Below are positions 9,809-20,600 of a stretch of DNA of 64,000 nt, piece by piece. Source of the stretch: Phymatolithon calcareum. Its lineage: Eukaryota; Rhodophyta; Florideophyceae; Hapalidiales. Numbering within the stretch: the stretch's first letter is position 1; the number at the start of each line of letters is the position of its first letter. A model generated the notes under the pieces. It saw nothing but the letters and a program-made list of their open reading frames with translations, did no database searches and was not told where the DNA came from. Made by a program: the position numbers and the translations under genes. The DNA lies in assembly GCA_977006965.1 (NCBI GenBank), contig OZ345364.1, forward strand, positions 2,294,001 through 2,358,000. Reading direction: 5' to 3'.

Positions 9809-11533
9809 TCATGTCTGCGCCTCTCTCGGCCGTCGCTCCGGCCTTCTCTGCGATCGACGATATGCGCGACGGCGGATCCATGCACGAACGTTTGCAAATC
9901 TCGACAGCTCTCGAACTTTTGCCCGGAAATCAAACTCATACACATGTTCGCTAGGCGGCACTTCATAGCCCCCAAAGTTACTGTTTTCGCTTCTGCTGTT
10001 CTGCATCGACGTGCTTCCCGCCAGATTTCCGGTCATGCCACGCTGCTGATGAAGATTAGTCCTCATTCGGTCCGGATTTCTCCAAAAAAACAATGACCGG
10101 CTACTTCCATGTTGATTCCGCATTTCCGCGGCACGGGCAGCAGAAGGAGGAATTGGGTTTTGACTTCCAGAAGAGAAAAAGAGACGAATGAGTCGCGAAC
10201 TCATGTCGTGCAAATCCGATTTCCCACCGTATTCGAAAGGATCAGGCTTTGCTTGGTCTGAATTGCTCAATGATGTTTCTGCATGATTCATATCAGCAGG
10301 ACCAGTGCCTATCTTTTTGGAATTCCTCATGCCGCTCGATTCATCGTCTTCCACCACTTCTTCCTCGACATCCTCGTCCGAACGTGTCTCGGATTCCGTC
10401 GTCGTGGTCTCTGAAGTCCCCTCCTTCTTCTCCTGTTCGGCCACTGCGTTCTTCGCTAGAAGAGCAAGTTGGTCCTCCCTGCGACGGCCGTTATGGGCAG
10501 CCTTTGACTTTTTGTACTGCTTGAGTGCAACGCGTCGCTCAATCGAGTACAGATCCTTCGGTGCGATCCAAATATCGTCAGCAATATGGGCAGAAGTTGT
10601 GTACACACCCGGCTCGGATAACACCGACTGCAAGTCCGAGTCCGCACGGGAACGCCCAAGAGAGAGCACGCGGCGCAATGAGGTACTATGACGGAGTGAA
10701 GTATTTGACTGAGCGCCCGGTTGATCAAAATCGTATTCAGAATGCGGAATTTGACTTCCCATCCTTGATCCACGACCGAAAACGCTTGAATTCGTCCTCA
10801 CTGACGGAACACTTTGTCCTTCTGAGCCAAGAGTCGAAGGAAGACGAGATCCACTAGCGGAAAAAGAACCCTGTCTCGGTGACGTTGGCAACGACGCAAT
10901 GATCTTCTCCGGATCCGAGGAGAGACTTTTTGGTGTTGGACTAGCAGATCGAACCCGTTCAGCCAAGCCCTCGAGAAACGACGGCGTCACCGACGACCGA
11001 TGCTGCCCCTGAATGGCGCTCCGCTCCCGTCCACCACCGAGGCTGCGGTGACGGAGACCGACGCGTGGTGGAAGAACGGGCTTGTAAAACTCTTCTCGTG
11101 CGAGATTGTCGAGACTACGGTGCTTCGAGGCAAACGCAGATTCCATCGCATCATGATACTTCCTCGGTGATGCGGGAATTGCAGCGGCGGCTAATGGAGT
11201 GGCCCCGAGACTTTGATGTTTCATTGCAAGCGCATTCTGTCGCACTCCACCGTGCCAGGGAGAAAGTGAGCGATGGCGGGTGACAGATTTACTAAGACTC
11301 GAATACGATAAACCTTGCACGTTCATTTGCAATGCCGAGGAAGCGTTGGGGGAATCTGAGTCGTCAGAGGCCGTTTCGTTGAATGCCTCTTCCGGCAGTG
11401 ATCGGTGTGCACCTTCTTCTGTCAAAGAGGAGAATGTTCCTTCTTCCGCATCCGCCGCACGATCACCAAATAACGAGCGCAGGGTGAGGTCTGAAGAGAA
11501 ATGTGGGGAACGCGCCCGCCGAAGAGTACGCAT
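9809..11533 (-). CDS. Ser/Arg-rich disordered protein with HRSL repeats
   Basis: 574-aa single-exon protein with no recognised domain. It is rich in Ser, Arg, Pro and Gly and should be largely unfolded. A short motif recurs in the first 200 residues: HRSLPEE, RHRSLSP, KHQSLG, KHRSLDN, RHRSLGG, QHRSSV, with TSLRHSTSLRRVLSLGRSR near 290. A Ser with basic residues at -3 and -1 fits AGC/CaMK-type kinase sites (inference). An acidic patch (DEDVEEEVVEDDESS) follows near residue 390, and the C terminus is strongly basic (RRRAYRRSQRRPERRPRE), perhaps a nuclear signal. The reading frame stays open through three times the length of any antisense ORF, which supports a real gene. Function unknown; a phosphorylation-regulated scaffold is only a guess. 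Confidence 0.8.
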   Translation of the reverse strand: MRTLRRARSPHFSSDLTLRSLFGDRAADAEEGTFSSLTEEGAHRSLPEEAFNETASDDSDSPNASSALQMNVQGLSYSSLSKSVTRHRSLSPWHGGVRQNALAMKHQSLGATPLAAAAIPASPRKYHDAMESAFASKHRSLDNLAREEFYKPVLPPRVGLRHRSLGGGRERSAIQGQHRSSVTPSFLEGLAERVRSASPTPKSLSSDPEKIIASLPTSPRQGSFSASGSRLPSTLGSEGQSVPSVRTNSSVFGRGSRMGSQIPHSEYDFDQPGAQSNTSLRHSTSLRRVLSLGRSRADSDLQSVLSEPGVYTTSAHIADDIWIAPKDLYSIERRVALKQYKKSKAAHNGRRREDQLALLAKNAVAEQEKKEGTSETTTTESETRSDEDVEEEVVEDDESSGMRNSKKIGTGPADMNHAETSLSNSDQAKPDPFEYGGKSDLHDMSSRLIRLFFSSGSQNPIPPSAARAAEMRNQHGSSRSLFFWRNPDRMRTNLHQQRGMTGNLAGSTSMQNSRSENSNFGGYEVPPSEHVYEFDFRAKVRELSRFANVRAWIRRRAYRRSQRRPERRPREAQT

Positions 11534-13379
11534 GTTGATGTCTGACGCTTTGCTGCTGGGAGCGGGACGTCTCCTCCTCCGAGCGCAATGTGGACGTGAG
11601 TTTGAGTTTATAATTTACGCCGGTTCCCGAGGCGGTACCGTCGACCGGGCCAATACTGTAGATGTATTTGGGCGTTTCGAGTTTGTGGCGTGATTACCGA
11701 TTGTTTGAAATCGGTTTCAAAGATGGGAAGGACTGTTACATAGCCACGCTTCAACTCGCAGTGCACCGCCACGCAGGGAAGGTGATTGTGTAGTTGAGCG
11801 AAAAACGGAAATTTCTATGTGCCTACTGTAAGAGAAGCGCGATGGATCGGACTGAATATCTTGGAATCCACAGAGGTGCCACATGTTGATGATTGCACAC
11901 TGTTTCAAACATGTACCATCTTGCGTGCATGGCGTTTTGGAAAAACGCGTGCAAGGAGAAATGTCCCCCACAGAAAGGAAGCAGCTTCCAGACGACTTAC
12001 AGTGCCACATTCTTGGGAAAATAATCGCAAAATACCTGACGTGTATGTGCTATTAAGTCGTTACGTACATCGTGGATGGAGTGAGATGAGGCATCAAACT
12101 TTGTATAGTTTTGATAATTTACGGGTGAGTGATGATCACCACCATGTAAGGCTTGCATTTTATTGTTGAATTATGATACTACGCTCTCACAACGGGTAGA
12201 GTTTTCTGGAATGGAAAGAGGATTTTCAATTGTTTTTTGCCCGGTGCCGTGCAGAGGGAGTCTATGATAAGACCTTAGGTGTGAAATGCCGCATAAATAA
12301 TATTTTACAATAAACAAAAAGAAGAATTACAGTCCCCAGAGGGCCAACTTGTTCTCCCAGAAGATTTGGGAGCCGATCGTCACCTAGAACACTAGAGCAA
12401 GCTGGAAGAACGAAGTCGTGCAAGAGTCTACAGTATTCTCGAGGCACGTGTGTACGGCTCGGCTTGAGACTTTCCTTTTCAGAAAGTCTATTGAAACCCC
12501 CCTCACAGGTATTGTGTATATTGTTTATATGGTATGCAGAGATATTTGACTTCAGCCTAATGAGACTGTTCATAAATCAATGAACTTCACAAGACGAGAT
12601 AGATTGTATTAACCCCTTGTACAATCGTAGTGTGAATAGGTATTGCAGTTGACTCAATGGACAGCGATTGTAGAAAGATATAAACGAGGTGTGGACGGTA
12701 GAGTCGAATAGCGAGGAAAAAACAATTGTGTGTTAAAGGAACTAGTGCCGGTTATGAACAGAAGGGAGCTACAGCTAAAATAATGTGATTCTTTTGTATT
12801 AAGGTGCTATACAGAGTTCGGGAAGGAAGGCGTGTCGATGCCCATCTCTTTGGTGCATCTATCTTTTAGCAGTTTCTGCCTTAAAACTAGCAGCCCATTT
12901 GGTGCCGTAGGGCTTACTCAACGAGGCGAGTTCCCAGTACTCCACTGTTTGTAGAGAAATGGTATCATATTATGCTAATGGTGGACCAGATTAGGTTAAA
13001 ATGAGCTAAGTGCATTCTGCCCCTGGACATGGGCTAACTTCCAGTCGTAAATCTACGAGGACAGCGGCACCTATGGATAACAGTTTTTGATCTACTTCGG
13101 GGGCCAATCCAGTGTCGAAGCGTCAATTTGCGGGCCAAAAAACAGGAGCATTGGTGAGTTTAGTCAGCAGAGTGCTGCGTGATCGCCTTGCCAGAATCCT
13201 GAATGAGGTGGATTGATATTTGTACTAAGCATCATATGGTCTCGTCTCGTTCTTCTAGAAGTACATAGAGAAATCGACTATGACAACGTATTTCGTTGTG
13301 GGAGTGAGGAAGGAATGTTCACGGGGCTAGAACTGAAGGCGACGTGCGGGCTCGGGTTTGCCTTCTTTTTTGCATTATT
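11534..13379. other. Intergenic, no gene seen
   Basis: AT-rich DNA right of the Ser-rich protein start. Short ORFs only (up to 116 aa), none conserved by eye. The first 150 bases should hold the promoter of the minus-strand gene ending at 9809. TACTGTA/TACAGTA occur at about 11655, 11823 and 12430. Confidence 0.4.
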
Positions 13380-13670
13380 GCGGAAAGATCGCTCACACGG
13401 ATGGTGAGCGCCTAAAGCTGTTCTGCAACAGCATTTCATTGTTCAGAAATTTGAGTATGGCTAACCGTCTCTCACGGCGTAGCTCTTCTTCGATTTTTGT
13501 ACCCACTTGACAGTACCAATAAACTTACGTCTGGAGACGGACTGTCCTCCGCGCCTTAAAATCAGGTGCTCTGCAGCTTCTTTGCAACCAGAATTACAGG
13601 GTTCGCACACTGGGTCGTACGACATTGTATCCCTGTTGCATCCATGCCTAAAGACGGCTACGATGGCTGT

Positions 13671-13755
13671 ACAGTCTCCAATCAGTGGACGTAAGATCCA
13701 CTGATTGGAGACTGTCTCTTCCCGTCTGTGCCCTATAGGGCACAGACGGGAAGAG
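13671..13755. repeat. Two adjacent palindromes in LINE copy A
   Basis: 13671-13715: perfect 19-bp arms (ACAGTCTCCAATCAGTGGA and its complement) around a 7-nt loop. 13716-13755: perfect 40-bp palindrome centred on CCTATAGG. The first arm is native element sequence, since copy B has CAGTCTCCAATCAG at 57690-57703, but copy B lacks the inverted arm. Confidence 0.95.
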
Positions 13756-13758
13756 GCA

Positions 13759-13786
13759 GAGAGCTGCCCATATATGGGCAGCTCTC
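13759..13786. repeat. Perfect 28-bp palindrome
   Basis: GAGAGCTGCCCATA followed directly by its reverse complement. It lies 3 bp from the preceding palindrome, within the LINE relic, and is not present in copy B. Confidence 0.95.
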
Positions 13787-13893
13787 GGGGCAGTGTCGCC
13801 TGATGATTGATCTCGTTGCTTCAAGTGTCAGAGGAACCTTCTGATGATGCAATAGGCTTGATGCGCAAATAAACCTTCTTGCGAATTCGTCGG

Positions 13894-13955
13894 CAGAAGC
13901 ATATGCTTCTGATTCCAAGCCATTGCGGAATTCCAAGCATTCTTGGAATTCCGCA
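13894..13955. repeat. Two more palindromes in LINE copy A
   Basis: 13894-13911 is a perfect 18-bp palindrome (CAGAAGCATATGCTTCTG). 13924-13955 has perfect 14-bp arms (TGCGGAATTCCAAG / CTTGGAATTCCGCA) around CATT. Copy B (about 57884-57915) matches the right arm and flanks but has only a few bases where the left arm and the first palindrome sit, so those bases are an addition in copy A. Confidence 0.95.
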
Positions 13956-14423
13956 GTGACGTGCAATTCAAATACTGTACCTTCAACGAAAATCTCATTG
14001 GACATCAGTTGTTCCATAAGGCCCCAAAGTTTCCGTATCATTTCCCCATACAGTAAACTTAACTTCGCGGCTGTCCGTTAATACCATCGATTCAGCACCT
14101 GCTGTCAATGAATAATCTTATCCTGCTTCCAGCTGCAAACGGGATCTTCAGTGCTTCTTGGAAGGCGTGAACTGCGGCAGAGACCTCGGCGTCAAATGAA
14201 GATCCAACTGCTCCGGCAGTCAGAGCCAGTTGCTTCACCCTTCCTTTTCCGCGCGTTAGCAAACCCCCCCTCGACATTGGCAGCGACGGTCCTGTACATT
14301 TCGAGGATATCTCCATCCTCATCGCAAAGAAATGCACGTTGCTTCGAAACCGTCGGACTTGAGGCGCACACATATTCGTCACCGACGTCCAATTGGTGGC
14401 TGAAATACAACGCGCGACAGCGC

Positions 14424-14620
14424 TAGAATTCCTTTGTCAGTCAGCTGCTGGGTGCTAGCCGCACGCCAGGATCGCGCTTGACTTTTCATCACGCGAGAGT
14501 TTGACGTTTCAATTGTCGAGTCGGATAATATGTGCACGCGGTGAGCACGTTCTGTAGAAGGGAATAACGCAATCGTCTGCTGATACCAAACTTGTGCTTT
14601 GAAAATAAGGGATTCCCCGT
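14424..14620. repeat. Dispersed repeat, copy 1
   Basis: About 195 bp matching 16900-17098 at roughly 85% identity by eye, beginning TAGAATTCCTTTG and including CAGTCAGCTGCTGGGTGCT. It abuts the LINE relic and may be a further 5' part of the same element. Confidence 0.8.
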
Positions 14621-15248
14621 GAAATCCACAAGACTATGAAGACCGTGAACGGCATGCGTTTTTTGTGCTACGCGCTGAAGTCTCGGTCGGCAGGACGTTT
14701 CTTCTACGCCCATCTCAGCCCGACAATGATAGTTTCGAAGAAGCGTTCTAGAAGGTTACTATGCAATATAAAGCGCAGTAGGGGCACAGCACCTCAGACC
14801 GTATCACAGTCCCAAACGCCCAAACAATAAAATCATTGTTTTGCGAAAACCGGGTCAGCGATTGTCATTAGGGCTCCCTGTTCCAGTGAGGTCTTCTCTT
14901 CGTAGCTCGAAACGCGGATCGAACGCTGTCTCGTTCACCAGATGCAATTAACCGTAAAATATGTTTCAAGTCTTTACAACAGTTCTGAACAGATATACTT
15001 ATTTGATACTTATTGTGAAGTTCTCAATATGCATCGGAGAAGCTTCCGATGAATTTGGAAAGGGGGCGAAGGTTTCGTAAGAACACAATAGTCACAATGA
15101 ATATGGGATTTCATAGTAATGTTTTTTGATACCAAGCAAGCTTAGCCATGTAAAGGCTAGGACAGGTTTCTGAAAAAAGCTAGTCACGGGGTTTTTGAAC
15201 TGGAAAACCTCTTCTGGTACCAAAAGGGTATAAACTGTGTCCCTGAAA
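14621..15248. other. Intergenic, no gene seen
   Basis: AT-rich spacer between the repeat and the tRNA gene. One 64-aa ORF (14636-14830) is basic and unrecognised; I see no other feature. Confidence 0.35.
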
Positions 15249-15349
15249 TGTCGCATGAGAGATTTGAACTCCCGTTTTCACGCTACTGCTTTGTGCTAAC
15301 CTTCACGTCAAACCACAACGTGACGTCCTAACCACTAGACGAACGCAAC
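15249..15349 (-). tRNA. tRNA-His (GTG) with anticodon-loop intron
   Basis: The minus strand folds as a full tRNA: acceptor GTTGCGT paired to ATGCGAC (with G-U pairs), D arm GTC...GAC, anticodon stem TCACG/CGTGA, loop TTGTGG with anticodon GTG, and T arm GGGAG-TTCAAAT-CTCTC. About 29 extra bases follow position 37, the normal site of nuclear tRNA introns. The discriminator is A, as expected for eukaryotic tRNA-His. Confidence 0.88.
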
Positions 15350-16899
15350 ATATTTGGGACTTCAGGCTTCATAGCAAGCAGCTAGAAGTCTTCATATAAA
15401 TTGTATGCACAACATTCCTTACTAATGTGCTGTGCTGTTCCAGTAAGGATTAATAGCGTGGATGAGAAAGTGCACGTTGCGCATGCTGCAAATTCTGCTG
15501 TAACGAAAAGATGTGCATGCAAATTGGTATTCGCTGGCAACATAATTTTATCATAACATCTGATGGGACATGCTCAAGAGGAAAGCTGCCGGTGTAAGAG
15601 TCCTGTGCTGACTGGCTTGACACTTTCGGTAGATCTATTCATGTGGGACTATCGGCTGTGATGTCAATCCAATGCTATAGCCCATCGCATAAGCCCGCTC
15701 CAGAGAGTTTTTTCAACGAGATTTAATAAAGTGTTTACTTTTGTTGACGGCAATGCGGTCACCAGGCGATTTTTTCGGCCAGAACAAAAGCACGCCCACT
15801 GCATGAAGCGGCTATTGTCGAAGCTGCCCCGCCGATGCAGTGGAATACCATGGAAGAAACTGGGTATTGAAAGTTGAAGATTCTGTCTCTGCAGCCTTCG
15901 TGGCCACAACGTCTTCACCAGAATCGCATTCCATGGATCCTGGGTGTGAATTGGAAGCAAGAATAAGGGACGCCTTACACAGAGTTGATTTTGCGTGCCA
16001 ACATCGCAGAATACAGCTGTACCTCGAGGTCTTTTTGATTGATTCCTCTCATATGTCACAGGATCGGCTTTTATACTCCTCAATTTCGCACGTGCGACAT
16101 TTCCATGTATGGATAAAGGCGCAGATCAACAGGATATGAGTAGTTCAATAATCTGCCTTACGGTATAAAATTCCATCGATAATAAGTGACTGGAACGCCA
16201 GTTGTATGGTCTTTACCTAAGACATACGAAGAAAATGTGCTGTGGACTCGTCGAGTGTGTCATCGCGAAAGCTCTGCATGTGGTTATCGTTGGATCTAGA
16301 AGCAACTTGAGTAGCTCATAATAGCGATCTTCCAACATGCCGACTTTCTAGAAGTCCCTATTGAGGTTATCAAAAAGTGGTAATTAAAGTTTGTCCACAC
16401 GTTATCCTGACTATCAAGGATGTGTAACTAGTGCGAATTGAATTAAAAGCATTCCATCATGCAGTGACCATCTCATGACCAGTTTTGCTGCAAGCAAAGC
16501 TCTTCGAGATCTTGGGAACGTAGTCTGTAAGGCCGTCATGTCCTGTTCAGAGTCTTGGCGCATTGAGGTGGTCTGTCGCTCCGTAATGATCTCGTTAACG
16601 TTTAATTGATTTTATGTTGTCTGTTGAAGAGAGTGACTACTTTTTGTAGTTATAGCATACCTCGCATGGTGAACAAATATTGAGGTAGTCAGAGAACACC
16701 AGGCATCCGATTACAGAAAGAATTCAGGGGACATGGAATGACACTACCATCAACAAGTCCGCTGTCGCGTCTTCCGAGACATAGGATCTTCCGCTTAGCT
16801 CAGCGCATTCATCGCATATTGCCTCAAGACTTGCCTACAAATTCGATCTTAAACATAATCTCCTCATGCCTCGACAGGCAGCCACTTTTCCTCCACAGC
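15350..16899. other. Intergenic, no gene seen
   Basis: Opposed overlapping ORFs at 15664-16083 (minus, 139 aa) and 15840-16139 (plus, 99 aa) show no conserved motif and I do not call either. The rest is AT-rich and without visible structure. Confidence 0.35.
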
Positions 16900-17098
16900 T
16901 AGAATTCCTTTGCCAGTCAGCTGCTGGGTGCTGGCCTCACGCAGGTTCGCGATTGACTTTTCGTCACGCGAGAGCTCGAGGTTTCAACTCTTGAGTCGGA
17001 TGCCCTATGCACGCGGTGAACAGTTTCTGTAGAAGGGAGTAACGCAATCGTAGGCTAATACCAAGCTTGTGTTTTGAAAGTAAAGTATTCCCCTCTGC
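16900..17098. repeat. Dispersed repeat, copy 2
   Basis: Partner of 14424-14620 in the same orientation. Similarity ends near ATTCCCC, after which the two sequences diverge. Confidence 0.8.
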
Positions 17099-17385
17099 TT
17101 ATTCTTGTTTCTTGTGCGTGTTTGAGCATCTGGCAAAAACCGATAATGTCCAAACGTGCAGTGACTCATGTGTACTTAATTTAATTTTAGATGAGATCGA
17201 CTACTTTCTTGACAATAATGGACGTGCTTGAGCCGAGGGAAAAGGAATTGATTGCCTACTTCATGATATTATGAAATGTACACATATAAACATTCCGCAA
17301 AGGCTTTGACTGACAATTCCTTCAACTATCGAATGCATGGAGCAGGAACCTAATGTCGGGCAGACACCACAAACAGTGACTTACG

Positions 17386-17529
17386 TCATAGCACAGTATA
17401 CGTTCGGAGCACGCCCCGACGTTTGCCCAAGGCGACGAAGTAAATGGAGACACCCAAAGAGATGGCGACCCAACCAGATTTAAACAGAGCAATTAACATC
17501 TCCACCTGAACTGGCCGCACTTGCATCAT
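17386..17529 (-). CDS. Possible 47-aa single-pass membrane protein
   Basis: A short ORF starts with two Met codons, has a polar/basic N terminus (QVRPVQVE), one hydrophobic span (about residues 19-34, GWVAISLGVSIYFVALG), then a basic stop-transfer KRR and a short tail. The GC content of the ORF is higher than its flanks. The layout resembles small subunits of organelle membrane complexes, but I do not recognise a family. It lies just downstream of, and on the same strand as, the DUF4470/TPR gene. The short length makes chance possible. Confidence 0.4.
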   Translation of the reverse strand: MMQVRPVQVEMLIALFKSGWVAISLGVSIYFVALGKRRGVLRTYTVL

Positions 17530-17618
17530 GCCTAAGTGACCCCACCCGCTTAAGAGTAGGTGACAATACTATTCTGCTCCGCTCCCCTAAAAGGTACTAT
17601 AAATTATGAGCTGGTTTC

Positions 17619-20600
17619 TTAAACGTGTTTCCCCTGAACTGCACTGCCGCCCTTGGACTTCTGCAGATTCCTCAATATGTCATGCGCTCGTTCTTTGCGG
17701 AATTTGGCTTTGGCTAGGAGCTGCTTTTCCCCATGTTGCAAATACTCCAAAGCGGCATCGCAGCAAACGACAACTTCGCGTGCGTCCGCTTCCTCTCCGC
17801 TTTGCAGCAAACAATGGGCAATATTGAGATAACACGTGCCGACAAACCGACGTCGCTTCGGATCAACGCTGTCTGACTCACAGCTTGCTAAAACCGCTAC
17901 AATAGCGCTTCTAAACTCTTTTGTCGCACCCGTATAGTCGTGCGACTTCACCATCTTCATCCCACGCTCCTTCGCACTTTCCGCATTGTCATCCCCGCGC
18001 TTATCTACCGTCCTTTCATCTATACGCCCGCAAAAAGATTCAAGGATCGAGGAACTGAAGAGAGGTGTGATGAGAGCGCGTTGGAAATGCTGCCGCACAG
18101 ACTTCTCACGAATAGCGTTCATAGGCGGTTCCTTCCGGGCGTTCGGGCCATCCTTTACGCGCATACCGAACACGTCCCAATATTTTTTTAGAAGCTCAAG
18201 ATCATCTGGCGTGGTCCATATTGTGCGCACATTTCCTTTCCTGCGCTTTTCATGAATCCACGGAATGACAGCGTGCATAATCGAAAGCGTCATAAAGCAA
18301 ATGGAAACATCGGCCGCCGGTATCCCCGATAGATGATCCCGCCGAATGCCATGGTGTGCTACCAACGCTTGTACATCCGGTGTGCCCGGAACGGTCTTGC
18401 TGCGAAATGCAATGTAAAAGGCGGGTTCTTTCCATTTCTGAAAGAAAAACATCAGAGTATCCTTGAGCACTATGAGCGGCGGGATGAGATGCGCTTCTCG
18501 AGAGCGCGATATGAATTTTTCTTCTTCGCTCATTTGCAGGCCAGAGACGAAAACCATGAAGCCTGGATCTACTTCGCGCATTGGCACCCAAGCATGGCAA
18601 TCGTCAAGCCAAGAGTCGGCCCCCTGCATAACAGAACGGAGCTCGTGCCGACCCCTCGTGAAAGTGAAAGCAACAATATCGCCGTCCCTGACACCACGCA
18701 CTTTCTCATCCGCACATAGCGGTCCAGGAACATTGATGAAGATGGCACGCTCCAGGGACTTGCCGATGCCAATCTTTATGCTTCCACACGCATCAGCTAC
18801 AACCCCTCCAATTGACTGTCCTCCATCCACTGCATTTCTCCATTCATCAAGGAGCCTCACTTTGATTTCGCAAGAACGGACCTTTTCTTTTCTTTTCAGC
18901 GCCAAACCTTGTTGGCTATGCCGCTCAGGAGCCGGAAGCAACCAGCGCGGAACAGCAGCCTTGTCCATGGCACTCACTTCGACATTCGAGGCATCACTGG
19001 CTACAATCACTGTTGTTATTGCTGTGAGCCGCACCACGTGTGCTTTCTGAAGGCGCCGTCGCAGCATAATCCATGAAATGGAAAGAGAGTTGGTAGTCTT
19101 GTTGAACTCTGGGTGCAGCGAGCTGTACGATATTCCGTCGTCGAGCAGGATTCGTAGTTCTGACGCTCGGGCATATATATCGTTGCAGACATTCTCGATA
19201 GCGCCAAGCGGCACACTTAGGGTTGCAACACAAAGGTTATCGATGAGACCATCTCGTATGCATCGTACGATGTCCAGAAGCTCAGTAGTGTCCGCAGCGT
19301 CATCGTATACTGGCGCAAAGTCTTTGATCCCGGCTTTTGTGACCAAGATGGGCAGCAGAGTCAACGGATGGCAATACGACCATTGCTGTAGGGACTTATA
19401 GACATATGTGTTGGCAGAGAAGGGATGCGGAATGTAGAGCGGACGCACTCTGCTCATGAGATTCGCAATGATAATATCTTCACTGCAATCCAGAGGAACA
19501 TCTGTAATTTTCGCTGGTACCCATTTCAGATTTAGCTCAGCTCGACCGTCGGATGACCCGGCCAGCTTCGACAACATCAGGTCAGATAAACTAGGTATAT
19601 TGAACAACACGCCGCCATTCTCTGGGTCAGATTTACCAGAATGACCAAGACAACGCCAGCCAAGAACGGCTTCACACAGTTCAATTGGTACAAACAGATT
19701 GCGCTCAAGATAATCCGACACCGAGTTGCTGTACGATGAATAGCGCAGCGACTGGGTGAGGAGTATACCTCCAGGGGCGATAAGGCCGCGCAGGGTCTGC
19801 AATAAAGGGAGCAAGCCAACATGATCTGCGACGTTCGACGTCGCGATGACATCAAATGTATACTTCCTAGAAAAGTTGATGGATAGTACCATGCAATCAG
19901 CGGTGCTGAAAATCCAGGACACGTTCTTAGCATGCACCGTCAGTGCTGCGATCCACCGCTGCAGCTCGGAAACGCACATGTTGTGCAACGGATGTTTTCG
20001 GTCATAGGACGAAGCAAAAGGCGGAAACGCCGAATACGGGTTACTCCCGTAATGTAGGTCGTATCCGTTGGGACGCAAAAATAGCGTCGGGTTCGTGTAC
20101 AATAGCTCTTCTTCAAACTTCACGATGCCGGTGCAGTAGTACGCCTTCAACTCGTTCTTGGCTGCTTCGATCGGAAAGTTCGTTTCCTTGAAGAAACTGT
20201 ACTTCATTACTGTCGGCGCAGATATTTTATCGGCAAGCTTCTGAGTCGACATTTGTTGTCGGCTCTTCACATATTCTTCCCTCATGTCGCACACGGTAGG
20301 CCACATCAAGTCATCTTGCCACGTGAGCCACTGCGATAAAACGGCTCGCACCGCGTCCCAGTCACTCGGTTTATCAAATGCAATACGGAGTTTTCGCAAA
20401 TGCTCATCTGAATCTGGGCCGAGAAGAGCATGCACAGCGTCACAAAGTGCAATATAGGCGGTGGCAGAGAGACGAAGTGAAAACCAAATCGAGAAAAGTA
20501 GTTCGACCCCCACTTTGCGGTGAAGCATGAGCCAAAGCAGTACAATATTACGAGCGATGACAGCTGGTTGTGCATCGTTTACGGTGAACGAATACCTTGT

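Larger units (their letters stand above)
13380..14420 (-). mobile_element. LINE 3' relic (RNase H region), copy A
   Basis: Decayed 3' end of a non-LTR retrotransposon on the minus strand. It is collinear with copy B at 57388-58109; both start ATTGCGGAAAGATCGCTCAC on the plus strand (3' end of the element). Conserved coding blocks include VSAAVHAFQEALKIPFAAGS, FIDSR, MIRKLWGLMEQLM and HHQKVPLTLEATRSIIR, as in the RNase H domain of LINEs. Frames are broken near 13900-14090, where palindromic sequence has been added. It extends further 5' than copy B. Confidence 0.85.

Noticed and set aside
13671-13955. CRISPR-like or terminator array
   Set aside because: The units are different palindromes, not a repeated sequence with spacers, and they sit inside a LINE relic in a eukaryotic context.
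15664-16139. Opposed ORFs of 139 and 99 aa
   Set aside because: They lie antisense to each other, neither has motif support, and they sit in decayed repeat-rich DNA.
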